A DNA stretch of 64,000 bases from Paracoccus zhejiangensis (GCF_002847445.1 NZ_CP025430.1:2108001-2172000); one strand, 5' to 3'; counted from the first letter of the stretch, positions 1 to 8,953 are shown. Notes: generated by a model from the sequence alone, not told the origin. Numbers and translations: made by a program.

Positions 1-236
1 TAGTCGGCGGTCACCGCATCCTCGGGGCCGATGACCCGGGTGCCGATGGGGAATTTCATCGGCTTCAGCACCTCGCGGGGCTGGCCGATCAGGCCCTTGT
101 AGCCGGCTGCACCGCATTCGTCCTTGGGCGCGGGCTCCGGCGGCAGCGGCCCGGGATTGCCATTGGGCGGCAGCGGCTCGCAGGCGGCAAGCCCAATCAC
201 CGCCACAGCAGCAAGGGTGAGGCTGGCGAGACGCAT
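1..236 (-). CDS. I78-type peptidase inhibitor lipoprotein, C-terminus outside window
   Basis: The gene starts at an ATG (complement of 234-236) and runs off the left edge; 78 residues are visible. It opens with a lipoprotein signal peptide ending in the lipobox LAAC, so the mature protein should be lipid-anchored. After a proline-rich linker comes CGAAGYKGLIGQPREVL followed by RVIGPEDAVTADY, which is the I78 inhibitor pattern (a Cys-led helix, then the RVI.P....T.DY strand). I78 proteins are small protease inhibitors. Its ATG overlaps the TGA of the next upstream gene (ATGA), so the two are co-transcribed. The terminal strand with the closing Cys is not visible. Confidence 0.75.
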   Translation of the reverse strand, partial: MRLASLTLAAVAVIGLAACEPLPPNGNPGPLPPEPAPKDECGAAGYKGLIGQPREVLKPMKFPIGTRVIGPEDAVTAD

Positions 237-583
237 CAGCCGCAATCCACGTTCTGGATATTGCCCGCGGCGTCCAGCCGGAAGACGATGCGGTTCGGGT
301 CATATTCCTGCGGCTCGATGCCGCGATACTCGACCACGCGGTATTCCTTGGTGATGCCAAGCTGCGGGATGATCGAGCCCGGCTGCGACAGCGAGCTGGC
401 GTAGTCCTTCGCCTTGCACAGGTCGGGTTCGCGCGACTGCAGCCCGGCAACGCCCGCGACCGGGGCGACCATCGGCTGGACCACGGGCATCGGCATGGGT
501 TCGGGCACCGGCGCCGGTGCGGGCATACAGGCCGTCAGCAGAAGGGCCGAGGCGAGAAGGGGCAGGATCACTGTTCTGGTCAT
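236..583 (-). CDS. Second I78-like inhibitor lipoprotein
   Basis: This 115-residue protein has an N-terminal signal peptide with lipobox LTAC and a long Pro/Met/Val-rich linker (about residues 20-50). The C-terminal domain runs from a Cys in PDLCKAKDY to a final FRLDAAGNIQNVDCG. That ending is the usual I78 pattern of a last strand closed by a Cys, but the RVI.P core is replaced by YRVVEYRG, so the match is weaker than in the downstream neighbour. The TGA overlaps the start of that neighbour, making a two-gene tandem that probably arose by duplication. A periplasmic or outer-membrane protease-inhibitor role is inference. Confidence 0.65.
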   Translation of the reverse strand: MTRTVILPLLASALLLTACMPAPAPVPEPMPMPVVQPMVAPVAGVAGLQSREPDLCKAKDYASSLSQPGSIIPQLGITKEYRVVEYRGIEPQEYDPNRIVFRLDAAGNIQNVDCG

Positions 584-602
584 GTCTGGTCCGTGGCTGG
601 CG

Positions 603-621
603 GGCCCGATTGCAACGGGCC
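603..621. other. Inverted repeat upstream of the I78 pair
   Basis: GGCCCG (603-608) and CGGGCC (616-621) form a 6-7-6 inverted repeat about 20 bp upstream of the start of the second lipoprotein gene. It could be a leader hairpin or an operator. It is short and GC-rich, so chance is possible. Confidence 0.2.
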
Positions 622-729
622 GGTTCGGCGTGTGGTGCCTTATAGGATCATGCTAGCAGCTTGTTAAGCTGACGCGATTATCACGATCCCTTCAGCGCCC
701 GCCGAAAACCGGCCGCTGTTGCCGGAATG

Positions 730-1431
730 TCATTCCATCGGTGGCACGGTCTTGCTGCGATCCCCGGGATAGGATCGAGCGCCGCGCGACAGCCCGTGCG
801 AGTTCTCGAATTGCGGCGTATAGGCCGAGAGAAAGACCTGCACTGCCCGGTCGGTGATACGGCGCAGATGCAGGTCAGTGACACTGTCACTGCCCAGGAA
901 CAGCGCCCGGTCACGGATCAGCGCGGCGGCCAGCGCAATCAGCTGTTCGGCGGCAAGCTCGGTGTCGACGATCTCCAGCTCGCCGCGTCGGACCCAGCGC
1001 TCCAGCACCTGGCGCAGGGCATCGCGCTGCCGGCGATGGATGGCGTCGTGATATTCCCGCGCCAGATCGGGAAACCGGGCGGATTCCCCCACCCGCATCC
1101 GATAGGCGTGAAGCCCTGCGGGCGACACGATCCGCGCGGCCATGACTTCCACGATCTGCGGCAGCGCGCGCGCCGCCGGCAGGTCGCTGGAGACCGGGAA
1201 CAGCGGCTCCTCGTCTTCCTGCACCAAGTCAGCGCGGAACACCTCGCTGAACATCTGCTCCTTGTCAGGGAAGTAGCTGTAGAGCGTCGCCTTGGACACT
1301 TTGGCTTCGCCTGCGATGTCATCGACACTGGCCCCAGCATAGCCTTCCCGCAGAAACACCTTGCGGGCACCTTCAAGCACTTGCTTGAACTTTCGCCCCT
1401 TTGTGATGGGCGAGACTTTTCTCAATACCAT
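730..1431 (-). CDS. TetR/AcrR family transcriptional regulator
   Basis: This 233-residue protein has an N-terminal TetR DNA-binding domain: FKQVLEGARKVFLREGYAGASVDDIAGEAKVSKATLYSYFPDKEQMF (about residues 16-62, given here only as its recognisable segments) contains the helix-turn-helix with the conserved TLYSYFPDKE recognition end. The rest is a helical ligand and dimer domain. It lies alone, reading away from the dehydrogenase gene at 1781, with a 349-bp spacer between them. TetR proteins often control a divergent neighbour, so the dehydrogenase is a possible target, but no operator pair was identified. Confidence 0.85.
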   Translation of the reverse strand: MVLRKVSPITKGRKFKQVLEGARKVFLREGYAGASVDDIAGEAKVSKATLYSYFPDKEQMFSEVFRADLVQEDEEPLFPVSSDLPAARALPQIVEVMAARIVSPAGLHAYRMRVGESARFPDLAREYHDAIHRRQRDALRQVLERWVRRGELEIVDTELAAEQLIALAAALIRDRALFLGSDSVTDLHLRRITDRAVQVFLSAYTPQFENSHGLSRGARSYPGDRSKTVPPME

Positions 1432-1780
1432 TTAACCCTCCGAAACTTACGTCGGTGAACTTAACTTCCCCCAGTTCCGGGCAGGACTGGTTCGATACGC
1501 TAACTATGACAGATGGCCGCTCAGCTGGATCGGGCTTGATAGGAAAGGAATGACAAGTCGAAAATAGAACCCGTCCTTCATAAGCCTAAAATGACCACGA
1601 CGCCAGTGCAGCAGCAGATCTCCGCAGGCAAAAATCGGCCTCCGTCGCGGACATAACTTGAAGCGGGCCGGATCGGTTTCCCAATCTTAGGCAGGAACAC
1701 GAAAAAAACTTGCCTGTTTCTTCGGCAAAGGCCACTCAAGAGGGACAGGGAAATCAAAACATCAGAAGGAGGGATCGATC
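1432..1780. promoter_or_regulatory. Divergent promoter region of the TetR gene and the dehydrogenase gene
   Basis: This 349-bp spacer contains no convincing gene. It should hold the promoters of both flanking genes. TTGCC (1710-1714) and GGCAA (1724-1728) form a small inverted repeat, and a strong ribosome-binding site AAGGAGGG (1766-1773) lies 7 bp before the ATG at 1781, which decides that start. Confidence 0.5.
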
Positions 1781-3211
1781 ATGTCACAGCCTCACACGTC
1801 GTTCCGCGACTCGGTTGACCGTATGTTTACCCATGCCGCAAGGCTGATGGACCTGCCCCCCGGGCTCGAGGAAAAGATCAGGGTCTGCAACTCGACCTAT
1901 ACCGTGCGCTTCGGCGTGCGGATGCGCGGCGCGATCCATACCTTCGTTGGCTATCGTTCGGTCCATTCCGAACATATGGAACCCGTGAAGGGCGGCATCC
2001 GCTATGCCCTGTCGGTCAACCAGGACGAGGTCGAGGCACTGGCCGCGCTGATGACCTACAAATGCGCGCTGGTCGAGGTGCCCTTCGGCGGCTCCAAGGG
2101 CGGTCTGGCCATCGATCCCCGCCAATACAGCGAGGACGAGCTGGAGCGGATCACCCGCCGCTTCACCTACGAGCTGTCGCGCCGCAGCCTGATCTCGCCC
2201 AGCCAGAACGTCCCTGCCCCCGACATGGGCACCGGCGAGCGCGAGATGGCCTGGATGGCCGATGCCTACAAGCGGCTGCATCCCGACGACATCGACGCCC
2301 GCGGCTGTGTCACCGGCAAGCCCCTGTCCTTCGGCGGCATCGCCGGCCGGGTCGAGGCGACCGGGCGCGGCGTGCAATATGCGATCCACGAATTCTTCCG
2401 CCATCCCGAGGCGATGAAGGCCGCCGGCCTGACCGGCGGGCTGGACGGCAAGCGGGTCATCGTGCAGGGCCTCGGCAATGTCGGCTTCCATGCCGCGCAG
2501 TTCCTGTCGGACAATGACGGCTGCAAGATCATCGCCGTGGCCGAGCGGGACGGCTCGGTGGTGAACGAGGATGGTCTGAACATCGCCGACCTGCAGGCCC
2601 ATATCCGCGAAACCGGCGGGGTCGCGGGCTTTGCCGGCGCCACCAGCTACAGCCAGAACAGCCTTGGCGCACTGGAACTGGATTGCGACATCCTGATCCC
2701 GGCGGCAATCGAGGGCGTGATCAATGCCGAGAATGCCGACCGCATCAGCACCCGCCTGATCGTCGAGGCCGCCAACGGCCCGATCACCGCCGAGGGCGAC
2801 GCCATCCTGAAGAAGCGCGGCATTGTCATCATCCCCGACATGTATGCCAATGCCGGGGGCGTGACCGTCTCCTATTTCGAATGGGTCAAGAACCTGACCC
2901 ATATCCGCTTCGGCCGGATGGAGCGGCGCGAGCAGGAGGCCCGCACCAATCTGCTGGTCAACGAACTCGAGCGGCTCTCGGCCGACAAGGGCCTGGGCTG
3001 GACGCTGACCAAGGACTTCAAGGACCGCTACCTCAAGGGTGCCAGCGAGATCGAGCTGGTGCGCTCGGGTCTCGACGACACCATGCGCGGCGCGTTCCAG
3101 AGCATGGCTGAGATCTGGTACAGCGATGAGAAGGTCGAGGATCTGCGCACCGCAGCCTATGTCGTCTCCATCCGCCGCATCGCCCAGAGCTACCAGGCGA
3201 TGGGCCTCTGA
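1781..3211 (+). CDS. Glu/Leu/Phe/Val family amino-acid dehydrogenase
   Basis: The 476-residue enzyme belongs to the family that reversibly deaminates amino acids with NAD(P)+; glutamate dehydrogenase is the most likely activity at this length. PFGGSKGG (101-108) carries the catalytic Lys106, and PAPDMGTG has the conserved Asp148. GLGNVG (230-235) is the dinucleotide-binding loop of the C-terminal Rossmann domain. VKGGIRY (about 69-75) belongs to the substrate pocket. The gene is monocistronic and ends in a terminator shared with the convergent bio operon. Family membership is clear; substrate and NAD versus NADP preference cannot be read. Confidence 0.93.
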   Translation: MSQPHTSFRDSVDRMFTHAARLMDLPPGLEEKIRVCNSTYTVRFGVRMRGAIHTFVGYRSVHSEHMEPVKGGIRYALSVNQDEVEALAALMTYKCALVEVPFGGSKGGLAIDPRQYSEDELERITRRFTYELSRRSLISPSQNVPAPDMGTGEREMAWMADAYKRLHPDDIDARGCVTGKPLSFGGIAGRVEATGRGVQYAIHEFFRHPEAMKAAGLTGGLDGKRVIVQGLGNVGFHAAQFLSDNDGCKIIAVAERDGSVVNEDGLNIADLQAHIRETGGVAGFAGATSYSQNSLGALELDCDILIPAAIEGVINAENADRISTRLIVEAANGPITAEGDAILKKRGIVIIPDMYANAGGVTVSYFEWVKNLTHIRFGRMERREQEARTNLLVNELERLSADKGLGWTLTKDFKDRYLKGASEIELVRSGLDDTMRGAFQSMAEIWYSDEKVEDLRTAAYVVSIRRIAQSYQAMGL

Positions 3212-3237
3212 CGGCCAGACGCCGGCATCGTGAAAGC

Positions 3238-3263
3238 AAGGCGGGGCCACTGCGCCCCGCCTT
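3238..3263. terminator. Bidirectional intrinsic terminator
   Basis: AAGGCGGGGC (3238-3247) pairs with GCCCCGCCTT (3254-3263) around a 6-nt loop, followed by a T run on the plus strand. The A run on the left arm would give Us on the other strand. It lies between the ends of the convergent dehydrogenase and bioA genes and can serve both. Confidence 0.85.
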
Positions 3264-3265
3264 TT

Positions 3266-4510
3266 TCATATCCTGCCGTAGCTGTCGATGGCAGCATAGG
3301 CCAGGTCCAGATCCTCGCCGGTGACGCAATAGGGCGGCAGCAGGTAGACGGTATTGCCGAGGGGCCGCAGCAGCACGCCCTCGGCCATGAAATGCGCCCG
3401 CATCCGCGGCCCGTCCTCGGCGAGATAGCCGCCTTGGCCCACGCGCAGGTCCAGCGCCGTGATGGTGCCGCATTGGCGCAGGTTCTCGAAGCGCGCATCG
3501 CCTTCGAACCGTGCCAGCCGCTCGGCTTGCAGCGCCGCCAGCTTGTCCAGCCGCTGCTGCATCGGCTCGGCCTGCCACAGGGCAACATTGGCCAGCGCCG
3601 CCGCGCAGGCGATCGGGTTGGCGGTGTAGCTGGACGAATGGAAGAAGGTCCGGGTCCGGTCGGTGGAATAATGCGCCCGGAAAATCCTCTCGCTGGCCAG
3701 CGTCGCCGCCAGCGGCACCGCGCCGCCGGTCAGGCCCTTGCTTGTACACAGGATATCCGGCGCGATTCCGGCATGGTCGCAGGCCCAGAGCCGCCCGGTC
3801 CGGCCCCATCCGGTCATCACCTCATCGGCGATCAGCAGCACGTCATGGCGGTCGCAGATCTCGCGCAGCCCGCGCAGCACCTCGGGCGCATACATCAGCA
3901 TCCCCCCAGCCCCCAGCACCAACGGCTCGAGGATCAGCGCCGCCATCTGGCCGCTGCGGGCCAGCGTCTCGAAAGCGTCCAGCGTCGCCTGCCCGTCGCC
4001 GGTCGGAAAGGGCAGCTTCTCCACGCCGAACATCAGCGGATCATAGGCGGCGTTGAAGACCCCGCGTTCGCCCACGCTCATCGTGCCGATGGTGTCGCCG
4101 TGATAGCTGTGTTCCATCACCGCGATCCGGTGCCGCCCATCGCCCGCGTGGCGCCAATAGCCGAGCGCCATCTTCAGCGCCACCTCGACGGCGGTCGAGC
4201 CGCTGTCCGAATAGAAGACATGGGCGAGACCCCCGGGCGCCATTTCGACCAGCGCCTCGGCCAGCTTCTCCGCCGGCTCATGGGTCAGCCCGGCGAAGAT
4301 CACCTGGTCCAGCACCTCGCTGGCCTCGCGGATCGCCGCCATGATCTGTGGCTGGCGATGACCATGGGTCACGACCCACCAGCTGCTGATCCCGTCCAGA
4401 AGCCGCCCCCGGTCGGTCTCGATCCAGGCGCCATCGGTGCGGGTGACCACCGGCGGCGCGGGTTCGGTCGCGTGCTGGGTGAAGGGATGCCAGACGGCGC
4501 TGACGCTCAT
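3266..4510 (-). CDS. bioA: Adenosylmethionine-8-amino-7-oxononanoate aminotransferase BioA
   Basis: BioA transfers the amino group of S-adenosylmethionine to 7-keto-8-aminopelargonate to give 7,8-diaminopelargonate, the third step of biotin ring assembly. The 414-residue protein is a class III PLP aminotransferase. It starts WHPFTQH as BioA does, has the DEVMTGWGRTG motif with the cofactor-binding Asp229, and the PLP Lys258 in TSKGLTGG. An open frame extends upstream to 4684, but the ATG at 4510 has a GAGAAAGG ribosome-binding site and gives the family N-terminus. It is the last gene of a bioB-F-D-A operon, 13 bp after bioD. Confidence 0.95.
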   Translation of the reverse strand: MSVSAVWHPFTQHATEPAPPVVTRTDGAWIETDRGRLLDGISSWWVVTHGHRQPQIMAAIREASEVLDQVIFAGLTHEPAEKLAEALVEMAPGGLAHVFYSDSGSTAVEVALKMALGYWRHAGDGRHRIAVMEHSYHGDTIGTMSVGERGVFNAAYDPLMFGVEKLPFPTGDGQATLDAFETLARSGQMAALILEPLVLGAGGMLMYAPEVLRGLREICDRHDVLLIADEVMTGWGRTGRLWACDHAGIAPDILCTSKGLTGGAVPLAATLASERIFRAHYSTDRTRTFFHSSSYTANPIACAAALANVALWQAEPMQQRLDKLAALQAERLARFEGDARFENLRQCGTITALDLRVGQGGYLAEDGPRMRAHFMAEGVLLRPLGNTVYLLPPYCVTGEDLDLAYAAIDSYGRI

Positions 4511-4523
4511 GGCTGTGCCTTTC

Positions 4524-5213
4524 TCAGAAATCCGCACGGCGGAAGTTTTCCGCCATCGCCGCCGACAGGCTGTCGCGGTCAAGATGCAGCAACATCGGCA
4601 ACCGCCCCAGCACCTTGACCCCGCCGATCTGCCCGATGGTCGCCATGTTGTCCGCGTTCTCCGGCCCGACGAAGGCCACGCCATGCACCGGCACCATCCG
4701 GGTTTGCAGGCTTTCCAGCGCGGTGAGACTGTGGCTGATCGTCCCCAATCCCGTGGTGGCGACGAGAATGACCGGGATCTGCCAGTCCGCGAAGAGATCG
4801 GCGAAGAGGACCTGCCGCGTCACCGGCACCAGGACGCCTCCCGCCCCCTCGATCACCAGCGGATCGACCGGCGGCGGGGTCAGGAGAGCGGGATCGATCT
4901 CGACCCCGTCCAGTTCGGCGGCGCGATGCGGCGACAGCGGCTGGCCGAGGCGGTAGGCCTCGGGATAGACGCGCGCGCCCGACAGCCGGACGACATCGGC
5001 GGCGTCGGTGGCCTGCTGCGCTGCCTGAGTACGGGCGGTGTACGCGCTGTGCACAGGCTGTGCGGGCCCGGTGCAACCCTCGTTCGGCAGGTTCCCGACC
5101 AGCCCGGATTGCACCGGCTTCCAGTACTCCGCACCGATCAGCCCGCAAAGCCCGGCCGCGAACACCGTCTTGCCGACATCGGTTCCGGTGCCGGTGATCA
5201 CATAGCGGGCCAT
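4524..5213 (-). CDS. bioD: Dethiobiotin synthetase BioD
   Basis: BioD uses ATP and CO2 to close the ureido ring of dethiobiotin. The N-terminus GTGTDVGKT (8-16) is the P-loop, WKPVQSGL follows as in the family, and VIEGAGGVLVPV is the second nucleotide-site motif. The 229-residue protein carries an apparent insertion of some 25 residues after KPVQSGL (about 38-72, rich in Ala, Gln and Thr) where most BioDs have a short loop. It overlaps the end of bioF by 16 bp, so translation is probably coupled. Confidence 0.93.
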   Translation of the reverse strand: MARYVITGTGTDVGKTVFAAGLCGLIGAEYWKPVQSGLVGNLPNEGCTGPAQPVHSAYTARTQAAQQATDAADVVRLSGARVYPEAYRLGQPLSPHRAAELDGVEIDPALLTPPPVDPLVIEGAGGVLVPVTRQVLFADLFADWQIPVILVATTGLGTISHSLTALESLQTRMVPVHGVAFVGPENADNMATIGQIGGVKVLGRLPMLLHLDRDSLSAAMAENFRRADF

Positions 5214-6343
5214 AGCTCCTCCAGCGTCTCGGCCAGCCGCAGCACGTCGTCCTGCGTGGCGTTGAGGGTCAGCGAGACCCGCAGCCGAGAGGTGCCGACC
5301 GGCACGGTCGGCGGCCGTATCCCACGGACATCGAAACCCCGGCCTTGGATCTGAGCGGCCAGTTCCATGGTCTCGGCATCGCCGCCGACGATCAGCGGCA
5401 CGATCTGGCTGCCGCTGGTTTTTACCTCCGGCAGCCGCCGCGCCAGTTCAGCATTGAACAGGTCCACATGCGCTTGCAGCGTCGCCCGCCGTTCGGGTTC
5501 GTCGCGCAGGATCGCCAACGCCTCGATCCCCACGGCGGCCATCAGCGGCGAGGGCGCGGTCGCAAAGATGAACGGCCGGCTGCGATTGATCAGGAAGTCG
5601 ATCAACGGCCTCGCCGCGCAGATCAGCGCCCCCGACCCGCCCAGAGCCTTGCCGAGCGTGTGCAGGGTCACGACATTCTCGCGCCCTTCCAGATGATGCG
5701 CCAGCCCGCGACCCTCGGGACCGTAGACCCCGGTCGCATGGGCCTCGTCGACGACCAAAAAGCCCTGCGCATCGGCGAGCTTCGCCAGATCGTCCAGCGG
5801 CGCGATGTCACCATCCATGCTGTAAAGGCTTTCGACTGCGATCCAGACCGTGCCGCGATGGCCATCTGCACGCCACGTGCCGATCAGCGCCTCGGCATGG
5901 CCCACATCGCCATGGCGAAAGCGCAGCACCTCGGCCCGCCCGGCCCGCGCGCCCTCATTGGCGCTGGCATGGCAGAGCTCGTCCAACAACAGCAGGTCGC
6001 CCCGCTGCGGCAGGGTGCTGAGCAGGGCGAAATTCGCCACGTAGCCGCCGCCGAAGCCCAGCACCGCCTCGGCACCAAAGAACCGCGCCGCCTCGGCCTC
6101 GAAGGCCTCCTGCAGATCGACATTGCCGCGCAGCAGACGCGATCCGGCCGCCCCGACCGGAACCTCGGCCTCCAGCGCCCGCCGCGCCGCATCGGCCAGA
6201 CGGGGCGAGCCTGCCAGTCCCAGATAGTCATTCGAGGAGAAATCGACGCCGGCGCGCGGGTTCAGCCGGCGCAGCCGCGCCTGCCCCGCCAGATCGGCAA
6301 GCTGGTCCCGAAACACGGCCAGACGGTCCGCAGGTTCTGCCAT
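5198..6343 (-). CDS. bioF: 8-amino-7-oxononanoate synthase BioF
   Basis: BioF condenses pimeloyl thioester with L-alanine, releasing CO2, to make 7-keto-8-aminopelargonate. The 381-residue protein is an alpha-oxoamine synthase: SSNDYLGL near the N-terminus, GSRLLRGN, DEAHATGVYG (about 199-208) and the PLP Lys232 in HTLGKALGGSG. The frame is open far upstream, but the ATG at 6343 is preceded by AGGA and gives the normal length. It lies 35 bp after bioB and overlaps bioD. Confidence 0.94.
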   Translation of the reverse strand: MAEPADRLAVFRDQLADLAGQARLRRLNPRAGVDFSSNDYLGLAGSPRLADAARRALEAEVPVGAAGSRLLRGNVDLQEAFEAEAARFFGAEAVLGFGGGYVANFALLSTLPQRGDLLLLDELCHASANEGARAGRAEVLRFRHGDVGHAEALIGTWRADGHRGTVWIAVESLYSMDGDIAPLDDLAKLADAQGFLVVDEAHATGVYGPEGRGLAHHLEGRENVVTLHTLGKALGGSGALICAARPLIDFLINRSRPFIFATAPSPLMAAVGIEALAILRDEPERRATLQAHVDLFNAELARRLPEVKTSGSQIVPLIVGGDAETMELAAQIQGRGFDVRGIRPPTVPVGTSRLRVSLTLNATQDDVLRLAETLEELWPAM

Positions 6344-6378
6344 CTCATTCCTGTCCGGTTGGCGGGGCGCTGCGCCCC

Positions 6379-7449
6379 TCAGCGCAGGACCGGGATCGCC
6401 GGATCGGCGCGCCGAAGGGCCTCGCGCTGCGCCTCGCCCGGCGCCGCAGGGCGATCCTCGGGGTGATGCTCGTGCGCGGCCATCGGCTTGAGACCCAGGC
6501 GCGCGAACAGCCGCATGTCCAGGTCCTCGCCGGGATTGTCCTTGGTCAAGAGCGTGTCGCCGACGAAGATCGAGTTCGCCCCGGCAAAGAAGCACATCGC
6601 CTGCATCTCGTCGCTCATCCCGGTGCGGCCAGCGGACAGGCGGACATGGCTTTCGGGCATCATGATCCGCGCCGTGGCGATGGTGCGGACGAAATCGATC
6701 GGATCGACCGGCGCGGCATCCGCAAGCGGCGTGCCCTCGACCGGGATCAGCATGTTGATCGGCACGCTTTCGGGCGGCTCGGGCAGGTTCGCCAGCGTCA
6801 CCAGCATCTCGACCCGGTCCTGGTTGCCCTCGCCCAGACCCAGGATCCCGCCCGAACAGACCTTGATGCCGCTGTCGCGCACGTTCTGCAGCGTCTCCAG
6901 CCGGTCGGCGAAGGTCCGGGTGGTGATCACGCTGGCATAATGCGCTTCCGACGTGTCGATATTGTGGTTGTAATAGTCCAGCCCCGCGCGCTTCAGCCGC
7001 TGCGCCTGGTCGCCATCCAGCATCCCCAGCGTCATGCAGGTTTCCATCCCCAGAGCCTTCACCCCCTCGACCATGGCGATGACCTGCGCCATGTCGCGTT
7101 CCTTGGGGCTGCGCCAGGCCGCGCCCATGCAATAGCGCGTGGCCCCGGCATCCCGCGCCCGGCGCGCCTCGGCGATCACCCGCTCGACCTCGATCAGCTT
7201 CGAGGCCGAGAGCCCCGAGTCATAGCGCGAGGACTGGCTGCAATAGCTGCAATCCTCGGGGCAGCCGCCGGTCTTGATCGACAGAAGCCGGCTCATCTGC
7301 ACCCGGTTCGGATCGAAGGTCCGGCGATGCACGGTCTGGGCCTGGAACAGCAAGTCCATGAACGGCTGATCGAAGAGCGCGCGCGCCTCGTCGGCGGTCC
7401 AGAGCTTGCGGCTTCCTGCGACTTCAGCGGTCAGATCGGATTGCAGCAT
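6379..7449 (-). CDS. bioB: Biotin synthase BioB
   Basis: BioB is the radical SAM enzyme that inserts sulfur into dethiobiotin. The 356-residue protein has the radical SAM cysteines CPEDCSYC (Cys63, Cys67, Cys70), the YYNHNIDTS motif of the second cluster region, and a C-terminal FVGDTLLT motif. The ATG at 7449 gives the family N-terminus; upstream in-frame sequence is non-coding. It is the first gene of the bio operon. Just upstream lies a perfect palindrome overlapping a candidate -10 element. Confidence 0.96.
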   Translation of the reverse strand: MLQSDLTAEVAGSRKLWTADEARALFDQPFMDLLFQAQTVHRRTFDPNRVQMSRLLSIKTGGCPEDCSYCSQSSRYDSGLSASKLIEVERVIAEARRARDAGATRYCMGAAWRSPKERDMAQVIAMVEGVKALGMETCMTLGMLDGDQAQRLKRAGLDYYNHNIDTSEAHYASVITTRTFADRLETLQNVRDSGIKVCSGGILGLGEGNQDRVEMLVTLANLPEPPESVPINMLIPVEGTPLADAAPVDPIDFVRTIATARIMMPESHVRLSAGRTGMSDEMQAMCFFAGANSIFVGDTLLTKDNPGEDLDMRLFARLGLKPMAAHEHHPEDRPAAPGEAQREALRRADPAIPVLR

Positions 7450-7475
7450 GGTCCCCCCGGGCAGAATGATCTGGG

Positions 7476-7508
7476 CTTGCCTTAGCAAGTCGCCGCGTCG
7501 CTGTCCAA
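7476..7508 (-). promoter_or_regulatory. Candidate bio operon promoter with overlapping operator-like palindrome
   Basis: On the minus strand TTGGAC (complement of 7503-7508) and TAAGGC (complement of 7479-7484) are 18 bp apart and could be -35 and -10 boxes. CTTGC (7476-7480) and GCAAG (7485-7489) form a perfect 5-4-5 inverted repeat over the -10. It is not the TTATCTATAA type of BioR box known from other alphaproteobacteria, so the regulator is unknown. Confidence 0.35.
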
Positions 7509-7526
7509 TGCTGCAGAGCCGCAAGG

Positions 7527-7889
7527 TTAGTCCCTGCCGGCCTTTTCGGCCAATCCGCGCAGCGCCGCAGCGCGGCCGAACTCGCGCAGGGCGCGCTGGC
7601 GGGCCTGTTCGAAGCGCGGCATCATCTGCGCCAGATCGCTGCGCGCCGCCTCGGCCTGCCGTGCCGCCGCCCCGGCCTCGGCGCTGGCCACCCGCGCCTC
7701 GGCCAGCGACAGCGGCGCGGCGGCGGCATAGCAACCTGCCACGACTGCCTCGGCTGTCACGATTCGCTGGCGGGCGGCCGCGACATTCCGGTTCAGGGCC
7801 GCAAGACGCTTCAATTCCATCTCGGATTTCAACTCGGCCAGCCGCGCCAGTTGGGCCAGTTGCGCCGGCCTACCCCCCGGTTTCACCAT
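7527..7889 (-). CDS. FliJ-like coiled-coil flagellar protein
   Basis: This 120-residue protein is almost wholly helical and coiled-coil, rich in Ala, Arg, Glu and Gln, with no membrane segment. It follows flhB and overlaps it by 7 bp. FliJ, a small coiled-coil that links the flagellar export ATPase to the export gate, has this size and composition and often ends such operons. Sequence alone does not prove it. The ATG at 7889 is chosen for the overlap; the same frame stays open to 8126 inside flhB. Confidence 0.5.
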   Translation of the reverse strand: MVKPGGRPAQLAQLARLAELKSEMELKRLAALNRNVAAARQRIVTAEAVVAGCYAAAAPLSLAEARVASAEAGAAARQAEAARSDLAQMMPRFEQARQRALREFGRAAALRGLAEKAGRD

Positions 7890-8953
7890 CCTGCCCGCGC
7901 CCGTTCGCGCATCTTCTCGGCAAAACGGATGGCGGCGGCGACCGGCGCGAATTGATCCCGCCGGATCTCCTCGCCCAGCTGTACCGTCGCGTGCAGCGCC
8001 CGTGCGCAGGGCGGGTCGGACCAGACCGGCACCCGGTGCGCCCCGGCCCTTTCGCGGATACGGGCCGCGATCTCGTCCACGCCCTTGGCCACGCAGACCG
8101 GTGCCCGACCGCTGCCGCGATGCCATTTCAGCGCCACGGCGTAATGCGTCGGGTTCACGATCACCACATCGGCCGTCTCGACATCCGCGAGCATCTTGGA
8201 CATGGCGATATCGACCGCCTTCTGCCGCCGCGCGGCCTTCAGATGCGGATCACCCTCGGATTCCTTGTGTTCATCCTGCATCTCCTGCCGGGTCATGCGA
8301 TTCTTGCGCCGATGCTCGAGATGCTTCCACAGAAGATCGACCACGGCGAATCCGGCGGAAACGACAAGTGCCAGCAGGAAGGCGCGTTGCAGGATCGCAC
8401 CCAGCCCCAGCACCCAGGCCGTGCCGCCGCCAAGCCCGGCATTCTCGAGCATCACGAACAGCGAACGGAACAGGTAGACGCCACCCGCGCAGACCAGCAC
8501 CGATTTCCCCAGCGAAATGGCAAAGCTGACCCATCCCGATGCGCCGAATTTCTGCGCCGCGTTCTTCACCGGGTCGATGCGGCGGAAGTCGATGGCCAGC
8601 TTCCCGACAGAGAAGACCAGCCCGCGCTGCGCGATCAGGGCAAGCAAGATGAAAACCATCGGGATCGCCGCCAGCAGCGTGACGGCAAGCGCGGCGAACT
8701 GCCCCAGCGCCGCGCCAAGGGCAAAGACCGGGCCGATGGGCCAGCCATCCGAACCCATGATCCGCGTCGCCATGCCGAGCCAGGACTTCACCGCGAAGAC
8801 CGCCGCAATCCCAAAGGCCAGCCAGGCCCCGGCATACATGGCCGCCGCGTTCAGTTCGGTCGAGCGCGGCACATCGCCCTGTTCACGCGCCCGGCGCAGC
8901 CGCTGTTCGCTCGGCTCGAACTGCTTGGAGTCCTTGTCCACCTCGCCGCTCAT
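7883..8953 (-). CDS. flhB: Flagellar export switch protein FlhB
   Basis: FlhB is an inner-membrane part of the flagellar type III export gate and switches export from rod/hook to filament substrates. The 356-residue protein has the basic N-terminal SEQRLRRAREQGDVPRS segment (about 15-31), four membrane segments (about 35-210), and a cytoplasmic domain with the self-cleaving NPTH motif (267-270). The first codon overlaps the end of fliR (ATGA). Confidence 0.96.
   Translation of the reverse strand: MSGEVDKDSKQFEPSEQRLRRAREQGDVPRSTELNAAAMYAGAWLAFGIAAVFAVKSWLGMATRIMGSDGWPIGPVFALGAALGQFAALAVTLLAAIPMVFILLALIAQRGLVFSVGKLAIDFRRIDPVKNAAQKFGASGWVSFAISLGKSVLVCAGGVYLFRSLFVMLENAGLGGGTAWVLGLGAILQRAFLLALVVSAGFAVVDLLWKHLEHRRKNRMTRQEMQDEHKESEGDPHLKAARRQKAVDIAMSKMLADVETADVVIVNPTHYAVALKWHRGSGRAPVCVAKGVDEIAARIRERAGAHRVPVWSDPPCARALHATVQLGEEIRRDQFAPVAAAIRFAEKMRERARAGW

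Noticed and set aside
658..670. Short palindrome AGCTT-GTT-AAGCT between the lipoprotein and TetR genes.
   Set aside because: Only 5-bp arms and no clear promoter context; too weak to list as an operator.
3230..4618. Long plus-strand frame opposite bioA.
   Set aside because: His/Arg/Gly-rich shadow of the real gene, a GC-rich codon effect seen opposite most genes here.
5198..7132. A 644-codon frame covering bioF and part of bioB.
   Set aside because: The upstream part is antiparallel-free but out of frame within bioB and lacks protein character; BioF starts at 6343.
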